DNA of 64,000 bases from Azonexaceae bacterium (GTDB lineage: Bacteria; Pseudomonadota; Gammaproteobacteria; Burkholderiales; Rhodocyclaceae), in contig JAAXVL010000005.1 of NCBI GenBank assembly GCA_013335535.1, positions 124,001 to 188,000 of the forward strand. The letters run 5' to 3'. Numbering within the stretch: position 1 is the stretch's first letter; the number at the start of each line of letters is the position of its first letter. A program made the position numbers and the translations under genes. Below are positions 57,190 to 64,000 of this stretch, in pieces. Under the pieces are notes generated by a model. The model saw nothing but the letters and a program-made list of their open reading frames with translations, made no database searches and had not been told where the DNA came from.

Positions 57190-57368
57190 CTCGATTCATC
57201 ATTTTTTGATGATATTCAAGCCCTTGTAGGCTCCGGATCGCCTCGCAGGTTGACCTTGATCAAACAAGCTTTGATCTCCTAGTCAAAATGGCTTAGTCCA
57301 AGTTGCCTCGCCTAGGCCTTAAGCCATAATCACGCTCTGAAAATTTCGCCCAAGCTGGAAATAGAGCC

Positions 57369-59231
57369 GTGAATCTAAACGCAAAAGTCACCTTCTTTTT
57401 CATCAGCATCTTTGCCGGGCTGCTGGCCGTTCTCCTTGCCATCAGCCTGTACGCCTTCCGCAATTTCTCCATTGCCTCGGCTACCGAGCACATCCGGACA
57501 GCCGGTGAAATCGTCCGCGTGCATCTGACGGAAGCGATGATCAATGGCGTCATCGACAAGCGCGAAAATTTTCTGCTTCGCCTGGTCGAAGTTCAGGGCT
57601 TGAAGTCGGCGCGAGTGATCCGCTCGACGGAAGTCGAAAAACAGTTCGGCAAGGGGCTGACCCAGGAAGCGGCGGTAGATGATCTGGAACGCCAGGTCCT
57701 CAAGGAAGGCAAGCCCCGGTTTGAAGTCATCAACCAGGGCGACGAAACCATCTTCCGCGGCATCATCCCCTATATCGCCACGGCCAGCGGCAATCCGAAC
57801 TGCCTGCAATGCCACCAGGTCAGCGAAGGCGCCGTACTCGGCGCGGTGAGCATGAGCATGTCGATTGAAGCGCTGCGCGACAAGGCGCTGATCACGGTGG
57901 CCGGCATTGGCGTCGCCGTCGCCTTCTTTGCGCTGCTGCTGGTCTTGTTGCTGCGCCGCCTGTTGCGCCCCATTTCGGAGACCGCCAACGCCGTCGAAGA
58001 TGCCGTTCAACGCGCCCTGCGCGGTGACTTCAAGGCCCATGTCGAGAAAAAGACCAACGATGAAATCGGCCAGATCGCGACCGACATGAACCGCTTGCTG
58101 ACCTTCCTCGACGATGGCCTCAACCGCATCGGCACCAATGTCGCCCGCCTCACCGAGCGCACCCCGGCTCCCGGCGAAAACCTCCTGACGGCGACCATCG
58201 ACATGGTCGACGGCCTGACCAAGGCAGCCCACTTCAAGCAAGCCATCGAGGAAGACGAAGTCAAAAACGAGATCTACCAGCGCCTCTCCGTCGCCCTGCA
58301 GGACGAATTCAAGCTGCATGAATTCTCGCTCTATGAAGTCAGCAGCAACAAGAAACAGATGAAGACGATCATGGTCGACGGCGAAATAGCCGACACCTGC
58401 CGCTGGTGCGATCCGCAGATCCTGATCCGCCCGGAAGCTTGCCGCGTCCGGCGCACCGGCCATCTCGTCGACAGCATCAGCAGCCCGGACATCTGCTACT
58501 CCTTCCAGCCGCCCACCGAACTGGGCGAACGGCGCCATGTCTGCTTCCCGGTCATCCAGTCCGGCGCCGTCGGCAGCGTCGTTCAACTCATCACAACGCC
58601 GGAAAAATCAGCCGGATTGCTCAGCCAAGTCCCCTTCATCAACGTCTACCTGCGCGAAACGGCACCTGTACTCGAAACCAAGCGGCTGATGGAAAACCTG
58701 CGCGAATCCACGCTGCGCGACCCGATGACCGGGCTCAACAACCGCCGCTTCCTCGAGGAATACGTCGAAACCCTCGTCTCCAGCATGCACCGCAAGCGGA
58801 CCCACGCCGCCATCCTGATGCTCGACCTCGACTACTTCAAGATGGTCAACGACACCTACGGCCACGACGCCGGTGACGCCGTGCTCAAGGCGCTCTCCAC
58901 CCTGCTCAAGCAATCGGTACGCGCCTCGGACCTGGTCATTCGCTATGGCGGCGAGGAATTCCTGATCATCCTCATCGATAGTGAAGGGGCAGTGGCCGAT
59001 AACGTGGCTGAAAAAATCCGCCTTGCCGTCGAGAATCTCAAGGTTCAGGTAGCCGGCATCACGCTGCAAAAGACCATTTCGATCGGCATCGCCGACTTCC
59101 CGACCGACAGCGAGACCTTCTGGCAGGCCGTCAAATTTGCCGACGTCGCGCTCTACCAGGCCAAGGAAAGCGGACGCAACCGGGTGGTTCGCTTCAACTC
59201 GGCAATGTGGAGCGACAACAAGGAATACTGA
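57369..59231 (+). CDS. Membrane diguanylate cyclase with periplasmic CxxCH (haem c-type) sensor, HAMP and cysteine-rich region
   Basis: A 620-residue sensor. Transmembrane helix at about 8-29, a periplasmic domain carrying CLQCH at 145-149 (resembles Tll0287/DUF3365-type haem sensors), second helix at about 178-200, HAMP (about 200-255), a GAF-like region (about 280-440), and GGDEF with active loop GGEEF at 527-531 and an intact RASD inhibitory site. Five cysteines (344, 347, 358, 376, 392) lie in the GAF-like part, the first two as CRWC. This suggests haem-based redox or gas sensing outside and a possible metal or redox site inside. GTG 57369 follows GGAAATAGAG. Confidence 0.88.
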   Translation: MNLNAKVTFFFISIFAGLLAVLLAISLYAFRNFSIASATEHIRTAGEIVRVHLTEAMINGVIDKRENFLLRLVEVQGLKSARVIRSTEVEKQFGKGLTQEAAVDDLERQVLKEGKPRFEVINQGDETIFRGIIPYIATASGNPNCLQCHQVSEGAVLGAVSMSMSIEALRDKALITVAGIGVAVAFFALLLVLLLRRLLRPISETANAVEDAVQRALRGDFKAHVEKKTNDEIGQIATDMNRLLTFLDDGLNRIGTNVARLTERTPAPGENLLTATIDMVDGLTKAAHFKQAIEEDEVKNEIYQRLSVALQDEFKLHEFSLYEVSSNKKQMKTIMVDGEIADTCRWCDPQILIRPEACRVRRTGHLVDSISSPDICYSFQPPTELGERRHVCFPVIQSGAVGSVVQLITTPEKSAGLLSQVPFINVYLRETAPVLETKRLMENLRESTLRDPMTGLNNRRFLEEYVETLVSSMHRKRTHAAILMLDLDYFKMVNDTYGHDAGDAVLKALSTLLKQSVRASDLVIRYGGEEFLIILIDSEGAVADNVAEKIRLAVENLKVQVAGITLQKTISIGIADFPTDSETFWQAVKFADVALYQAKESGRNRVVRFNSAMWSDNKEY

Positions 59232-59392
59232 GCCTGAGCCGGCCATTCCCGCACACGCGGGCGTGCCAATCATGACCATTGCCGCCAGCACTTCGTACCT
59301 GAAGTACAAGATAAAGCGACAATTTCACCCGTTATCAAAACTTAAATCAGCCAATAAACTGGCAGCCTTCTGAACAATTCTGGAGGCTGCCC

Positions 59393-59752
59393 GTGCTATC
59401 CGCCCTCTCCGCCCTGCTCGTTTTTCAGTTGGCCGGCGAAGTTCTCGCCCGCTCGCTCAACCTGCCCATTCCCGGCCCGGTCATCGGCATGCTCATGCTC
59501 TTCGTCGCGCTCGTGCTGCGCGGCGGCCCCGGCGAAGAATTGAAAACCACCGGCCAGAACTTGCTCCAACACCTCTCTCTGCTCTTCGTGCCGGCCGGCA
59601 CCGGCATCATGGTCCATCTCCACCGCGTATCCGACGAATGGCTGCCGCTGCTCGTGTCGCTCCTGGTCAGCACCCTGGCAACCCTGGTCGTCACCGCCCT
59701 GGTCATGAAACTCTGCCAGCCCTCGCCCGCCGCTTCGGGAGAAAAGCCATGA
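59393..59752 (+). CDS. lrgA: CidA/LrgA family membrane protein
   Basis: A 119-residue protein with four membrane helices. PIPGPVIGMLMLFVAL is the family signature, and LFVPAGTGIMVH is also conserved. Holin-like members affect murein hydrolase export; recent work links LrgAB to pyruvate uptake. GTG 59393 has GGAGG upstream. It overlaps lrgB by 4 bp. Confidence 0.92.
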   Translation: MLSALSALLVFQLAGEVLARSLNLPIPGPVIGMLMLFVALVLRGGPGEELKTTGQNLLQHLSLLFVPAGTGIMVHLHRVSDEWLPLLVSLLVSTLATLVVTALVMKLCQPSPAASGEKP

Positions 59753-60477
59753 CCCAGGACATCAGCCAGATCTGGGTATACCTCTCAGCCTCGCCGCTAC
59801 TCGGGCTGACCATCACGCTGCTCGCCTATCAGCTCGCTTTCGCACTCTACCGACGCTCGGGCAGCAACCCGCTGGCCAACCCCGTGCTCATTGCCGTTTT
59901 CATTCTGGTGCTGTTTTTGACCTTGACGGCGACCTCCTATGAAACCTACTTCGCCGGCGCCCAGTTCGTACACTTTCTCCTTGGCCCGGCCACCGTGGCG
60001 CTGGCCATCCCGCTCTACACGCAGTTCCGGCGTGTCCGTTCGATGCTGTTGCCGGTGTTCGCCGGCCTGTTTGCCGGTAGCCTGACCGCCATCGTGTCAG
60101 CCGTGCTGGTCGCCCGCCTGCTCGGTGCCAGCACCTCGACCCAGCTCTCGCTCGCCCCCAAGTCGGTAACGACGCCAATCGCCATGGGCGTCGCCGAACG
60201 CATCGGCGGCATTCCGTCGCTGACCGCCGTGCTCGTCATCGTCACCGGCATTCTCGGTGCCGTCGGCGCCCGCTTCGTGTTCGATGCCATGAAGCTGCGC
60301 GACCCGGCCATCCGGGGCTTTGCCATCGGTATCGCCTCGCACGGCATCGGCACGGCGCGCGCCTTCCAGGTCAACGAGCAAAGCGGCGCCTTTGCCGCGC
60401 TGGCCATGGGCATGAACGGCGCGCTCACCGCCATGCTCGTGCCATGGATTGCCGCTTATCTCATGAACATAGGGTAA
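59749..60477 (+). CDS. lrgB: LrgB family membrane protein
   Basis: A 242-residue protein with about seven hydrophobic helices. It contains FLLGPATVALAIPLYTQF, PKSVTTPIAMGVAERIGG and SHGIGTARAF, all LrgB signatures. It partners LrgA. The two-component genes follow 6 bp after its stop. Confidence 0.93.
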   Translation: MTQDISQIWVYLSASPLLGLTITLLAYQLAFALYRRSGSNPLANPVLIAVFILVLFLTLTATSYETYFAGAQFVHFLLGPATVALAIPLYTQFRRVRSMLLPVFAGLFAGSLTAIVSAVLVARLLGASTSTQLSLAPKSVTTPIAMGVAERIGGIPSLTAVLVIVTGILGAVGARFVFDAMKLRDPAIRGFAIGIASHGIGTARAFQVNEQSGAFAALAMGMNGALTAMLVPWIAAYLMNIG

Positions 60478-60483
60478 GTACCT

Positions 60484-62886
60484 ATGGCTGATATGAGGCG
60501 CGGGGCGAAGAATTTGTCCATGCTCATGCGCCCTCCTGCTCCCCAGCCGAAACACACACGGCTATGGCTCGCGCCCTACGTTGCCATCGGCATTTTTGCC
60601 CTGGCCATGCTGGTGCTGACCGCCCTGCTGCAGTGGCGCGAACTGGACACCGCACGATCGGCCCTGGAGGCCGACATGCACTGGGCGGAGCGGACCATCG
60701 AAACCCGCCTGCATGCGCATCAGGATTTTCTCGGCGAGCTCGGGCGTGAACAGGAGTTCAAGCAACTCACCTACGAGGCCTTCCAGGTCAAAGCCAGCCG
60801 CTATGTGCGCGAGGCGCCGGAGATCCAGGCGATCATCTGGGTCGATACCGATGGCAAGGTCGAATGGGTGGCGCCCAATGAATCGACCGCCGTCTTCGTC
60901 GGCGAGCAGCTCTCCGGCGAGCGCCTGGCCGCCCTGCAGGAAGCCCTGCGCGTCCGCCGCGAGGTGGTTTCGCTGGACTACCGCGACGCCACCCAGCGCA
61001 CGGCGCACGACATCATCCATCCCGTGCAGCGCGGCAGCGCCGACCTTGGCGCCTTCATCGCCCTCCAGTCGCTCGAAGCACTGTTGCGGTCAACCTTGCC
61101 GACCGTCTTTACGGCGCGCTACAGCCTGACCGTGGTCGACGCTCAGAATCGCGAACTCCTGAGCAATTCGTCGGTGAAGCCGACCGACCGTAAGGTTTCC
61201 GGCCAGATCAGCCTCGAACTGCCCAACAACCGCCTCGGCCTCAACATCGTCGCCTACCGGGTTGGCGGTGCCTGGCTGCCGTTCGTACCGGCGGCGCTGA
61301 TCATCGTGCTGACCCTGATCGCCTCGGTGACGCTGGTTCAGCTGCGCCGGCATGCGCAGCACCGCGCCGAGACGGAGGAAGAACTGCGCACCGCCTACGC
61401 CTTTCGCCAGGCCATGTCGGAATCGCTGATCACCGGCCTGCGCGCCATCGACCTCGATGGCCGCATCACCTTCGTCAACGCCGCCTTCTGCCGGATGACC
61501 GGCTTTGACGAACACGAACTGATCGGCATCAAGCCGCCCTACCCCTACTGGCCACCGGAAGAATTTGACCGCCTCAAGCACAACATCGACACCGCGCTGG
61601 CCGGGCTGGCGCCGGGCAGCGGCTTCGAGATGCGCATCATGCGCAAGAATGGCGAGCGCTTCGATGTCCGCCTCTACTTTTCGCCGCTCATCGGCACCAA
61701 CGGCCAGCAGATCGGCTGGATGGCCTCGATGAACGACATCACCGAGCCAAAGCGTGTTCGCGTCGAACTCGAGCGCGCCCATGAGCGTTTCGTGACGGTC
61801 ATCGACGGGCTGGACTCGGCGGTGCATGTCGCCGATGTACAAACCGGCGAAATCCTCTTTGCCAACCGCGCTTTCCAGAACATCTTCGGCTTCGACGCCG
61901 TCGGCCAGAACTCGGCCCAGCTGACCGCCGCCTGCCGGCCGGCCAACGAATGGCTGCACTACGACCCGGCCACATTGAATGCCGAAGACCTGCCCTGCGA
62001 ACTGTTCGACGGCGAACTCCAGCACGCCCTGTCCGGCCATTGGTATCACCTGCATGAACGGGCCATCCGCTGGGTGGACGGGCGCACCGTACGCGTCCAG
62101 ATCGGCGCCGACATCACCGACAAGAAGCACATCGAGGAAGTCAATCTGCAGCAACAAAAACGCCTCGAGCAGACTTCGCGCCTCATCACCATGGGTGAAA
62201 TGGCCTCGTCGCTGGCCCACGAGCTCAACCAGCCGCTGTCGGCCATCGCCAACTACTGCGCCGGCTGCGTCAAGCGCATGCAGGCCGGCAATTACAAGCT
62301 CGACGACCTGCTCGCCGCCATGCAGAAGGCCTCCGACCAGGCCGAGCGGGCTGGCAAGATCATCCGCCGCATGCGCGACATGGTGAAGAAGGGCGATCCC
62401 AACCGGCAACCCATCGCCCTCGAGGAACTGGTCGATGAAACCCGCGCCTTCGCCGACATCGACGCCCAGCGCACCGGGACGCAGATCGTCGTCGACCTGC
62501 CGGATAATTTGCCCAAAATCGTCGTCGACCGCATCATGATCGAGCAGGTGCTGCTCAATCTGTTCAAGAACGGCATCGAAGCGATGGTCGACGTGCCGGT
62601 CGAGCGCCGTCTGCTCACCCTGCAGGCCCAGCGTGTCGACGAGCGCATGCTGGAAATCAAGGTGGCCGACCAGGGACACGGCCTGGCCGAGGAAGATGTC
62701 GAAAAGATTTTTGCCCCCTTCTACACCACCAAGGCCGAGGGCATGGGCATCGGCCTGGCTATCTGCCGCTCGATCATCGAGTTTCACCAGGGGCGACTGT
62801 GGGTCGAACCGCGACGCGAGGGGGGTACCGTGTTCCACTTCACCGTACCGATCGAAGAAATTGGCGAGGAGAACGAAGAGCAATGA
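60484..62886 (+). CDS. PAS-containing sensor histidine kinase (FixL/DctS-like)
   Basis: An 800-residue membrane kinase. Helix at about 30-49, extracytoplasmic sensor about 50-265, second helix about 267-288, two PAS domains (about 310-435 and 440-550). The HisKA domain has phospho-accepting His579 in SLAHELNQPLSAIANYC, and the ATPase domain contains VLLNLFKNGIEAM and GMGIGLAICRSIIEFHQG. HELNQPLSAIANY is typical of the FixL/DctB class. It is 6 bp after lrgB and overlaps the response-regulator gene. Confidence 0.92.
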   Translation: MADMRRGAKNLSMLMRPPAPQPKHTRLWLAPYVAIGIFALAMLVLTALLQWRELDTARSALEADMHWAERTIETRLHAHQDFLGELGREQEFKQLTYEAFQVKASRYVREAPEIQAIIWVDTDGKVEWVAPNESTAVFVGEQLSGERLAALQEALRVRREVVSLDYRDATQRTAHDIIHPVQRGSADLGAFIALQSLEALLRSTLPTVFTARYSLTVVDAQNRELLSNSSVKPTDRKVSGQISLELPNNRLGLNIVAYRVGGAWLPFVPAALIIVLTLIASVTLVQLRRHAQHRAETEEELRTAYAFRQAMSESLITGLRAIDLDGRITFVNAAFCRMTGFDEHELIGIKPPYPYWPPEEFDRLKHNIDTALAGLAPGSGFEMRIMRKNGERFDVRLYFSPLIGTNGQQIGWMASMNDITEPKRVRVELERAHERFVTVIDGLDSAVHVADVQTGEILFANRAFQNIFGFDAVGQNSAQLTAACRPANEWLHYDPATLNAEDLPCELFDGELQHALSGHWYHLHERAIRWVDGRTVRVQIGADITDKKHIEEVNLQQQKRLEQTSRLITMGEMASSLAHELNQPLSAIANYCAGCVKRMQAGNYKLDDLLAAMQKASDQAERAGKIIRRMRDMVKKGDPNRQPIALEELVDETRAFADIDAQRTGTQIVVDLPDNLPKIVVDRIMIEQVLLNLFKNGIEAMVDVPVERRLLTLQAQRVDERMLEIKVADQGHGLAEEDVEKIFAPFYTTKAEGMGIGLAICRSIIEFHQGRLWVEPRREGGTVFHFTVPIEEIGEENEEQ

Positions 62887-63491
62887 ACGATCAGACGCAA
62901 ACCATCTATGTCGTTGATGACGACGAGGCGATGCGCGACTCGATGACCTGGCTGCTTGAGGGCGAAGGCTACGTCGTGGCCTGTTTCGATTCCGCCGAGA
63001 GCTTTCTCAAGGCGCGTCGCGACGACATGTGCGGCTGCCTTATCCTCGACGTTCGCATGCCGGAAATGAGCGGCCTCGAATTGCACGAAAAGCTCGACGC
63101 GCTAGGCTCGCAGTTGCCGGTCATCTTCGTCACCGGCCACGGCGACGTGCCGATGGCCGTCTCGGCGCTCCAGCGTGGCGCCTGCGATTTCATTGAAAAA
63201 CCTTTCCACAACGAGGACCTGCTCTCGCGCATCGTCCGCGCGCTGGAACTGGATGCCCAGCTCTCGGCCCGCCGCCAGCGCAACGGCGCCATCAGCCATC
63301 GGCTCGACCAACTGACCCAGCGCGAAAGCGAAGTCATGAAACTGGTCGTTGCCGGCAAGCTCAACAAGCAGATCGCCGACGAACTGAACATCAGCATGAA
63401 AACCGTCGAGGCCCACCGGGCGCGGGTCATGGAGAAAATGGGCGTGCGCACCCTGGCCGAACTGGTCAAGGCGGTGGTGACGGTTAACTGA
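62883..63491 (+). CDS. Response regulator, FixJ/LuxR type
   Basis: A 202-residue regulator. The receiver domain has phospho-acceptor Asp56 (LILDVRMPEMSG) and the TGHGDVPMAV/IEKPF signature. The C-terminal LuxR-type helix-turn-helix contains LTQRESEVMKLVVAGKLNKQ and NISMKTVEAHRARVMEKMGV. ATG overlaps the kinase stop (ATGA), so it is its partner. The lrgAB genes upstream are likely targets. Confidence 0.94.
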   Translation: MNDQTQTIYVVDDDEAMRDSMTWLLEGEGYVVACFDSAESFLKARRDDMCGCLILDVRMPEMSGLELHEKLDALGSQLPVIFVTGHGDVPMAVSALQRGACDFIEKPFHNEDLLSRIVRALELDAQLSARRQRNGAISHRLDQLTQRESEVMKLVVAGKLNKQIADELNISMKTVEAHRARVMEKMGVRTLAELVKAVVTVN

Positions 63492-63602
63492 AATTCGTCA
63501 AACAGTCCTTACCGAGGCCGCAACACACCCGGAAATCCGTTTCGCGGCTGGCGAAGCGGGAAGGACGAGGCAAGCAGCGCGATTGGCGGCGAGCCGGGCC
63601 GA

Positions 63603-63935
63603 TCAGAGCGGGATGATGTCGTCGCCGCCAGTGCCGAAATTGCCTTCGAAGTGCTTGAGCTGGCGAACTTCCTTGCGGCGCAACAGCTTTTCCTGAACCT
63701 TGGGCGGCAGGTCGGTGAACATGATCAGATCCTTGGCGATCAGCAGCTCGATGGTGTCTTCGATAACCCGGACGAAATCGCGGTCCAGCTCGTGGAGTTC
63801 GTTCTGCCGCCAGCGTTCGTGGATGAACTGCAGGACCTCGGGATGATCGGCTGGCAAGGCTTCGCTGGCATCGCCGATGGGCATCGGATGCAGTTCGCGA
63901 ATCTTGCCATCGCTATCTCTCGCCACGTAAAGCAT
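63603..63935 (-). CDS. Hypothetical protein
   Basis: A 110-residue soluble protein with no recognised domain. It begins MLYVARDSDGKIRELHPMP and has a charged helical middle (IHERWRQNELHELDRDFVRV) and a C-terminal part with LIAKDLIMFTDLPPKVQEKL, ending in GTGGDDIIPL. ATG 63935 has GAGAGGA upstream at good spacing, unlike the ATG two codons earlier. It is convergent with the response-regulator gene. Similar proteins seem common in Rhodocyclales but function is unknown. Confidence 0.75.
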   Translation of the reverse strand: MLYVARDSDGKIRELHPMPIGDASEALPADHPEVLQFIHERWRQNELHELDRDFVRVIEDTIELLIAKDLIMFTDLPPKVQEKLLRRKEVRQLKHFEGNFGTGGDDIIPL

Positions 63936-64000
63936 GCCCATTCCTCTCTCGTTTGATCGACGCAGTCTGCATTAGCTGCTCTTCATTTGCAAACGGACCC

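Larger units (their letters stand above)
57026..57368. other. Gene-free interval between aceB and the GGDEF gene
   Basis: These 343 bp hold the aceB terminator and repeat copy H. The remaining 170 bp before the GGDEF gene have no convincing open reading frame or strong promoter. They are somewhat less GC-rich than the neighbouring genes. Confidence 0.6.

Noticed and set aside
55403..57202. Open frame of 599 codons antisense to aceB
   Set aside because: It mirrors the malate synthase gene. Long antisense frames are expected from GC-rich codon use, and its protein shows no domain.
61090..62883. 597-codon frame antisense to the histidine kinase gene
   Set aside because: Shadow frame; the sense strand has unambiguous kinase motifs.

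Overview
The window looks like a core-chromosome segment of a betaproteobacterium of the Rhodocyclales (Dechloromonas/Azonexus-like). This is inferred from GC-rich coding sequence, typical betaproteobacterial neighbourhoods (ribF-ileS-lspA-fkpB-ispH-pilin; Rieske/xseB-ispA-dxs; ilvB-ilvH-ilvC-pssA-leuA; pepA-holC-valS; a sigma factor followed by DUF3619, DUF3106 and RDD genes) and many c-di-GMP and two-component proteins. No database search was run. I see no rRNA, tRNA, CRISPR array, prophage or insertion sequence.

Layout. 1-6.1 kb (minus): a type IV pilin cut by the left edge, then the ribF-ileS-lspA-fkpB-ispH operon. 6.2-14.1 kb: a diguanylate cyclase, amiC/tsaE, queG, a rhodanese operon, a TerC-family gene behind a yybP-ykoY-type manganese riboswitch, and an EamA transporter. 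14.2-19.3 kb: a Rieske oxygenase, then xseB-ispA-dxs-folE2 for isoprenoid and folate precursors. 19.3-21.4 kb: the rpsP-rimM-trmD-rplS operon. 21.4-24.8 kb: a PilZ-like protein, a YihY-family protein, wrbA and a DUF2069 protein. 24.8-30.6 kb: branched-chain amino-acid genes plus pssA. 30.6-32.6 kb: the sigma-factor operon. 32.6-42.1 kb: lptFG diverging from pepA-holC, a membrane glycosyltransferase-like gene, and valS. 42.1-47.2 kb: pabBC fusion, a TusA-like gene and bepA, diverging from moaC-soxYZ, then a cold-shock gene. 47.5-50.6 kb: clpS-clpA and an rraA homologue. 50.8-57.0 kb: the glyoxylate shunt, aceA (isocitrate lyase) and aceB (malate synthase A), separated by a chemoreceptor, a DUF454 gene and a LysR regulator. 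57.4-63.9 kb: a haem-motif diguanylate cyclase, lrgAB, and a FixLJ-like two-component pair.

The most unusual feature is a dispersed repeat of about 38 bp that begins CCACGGTCAACCGGAAAAA. It occurs at least six times, mostly at gene 3' ends. Two copies form a palindrome that supplies the end of pabBC, and one lies in frame inside queG. Other points of interest are a shared palindromic operator candidate before aceA and aceB, two genes whose expected starts lack ATG/GTG/TTG (the sigma factor and pabBC), and a diguanylate cyclase with a periplasmic CxxCH motif and five cytoplasmic cysteines.
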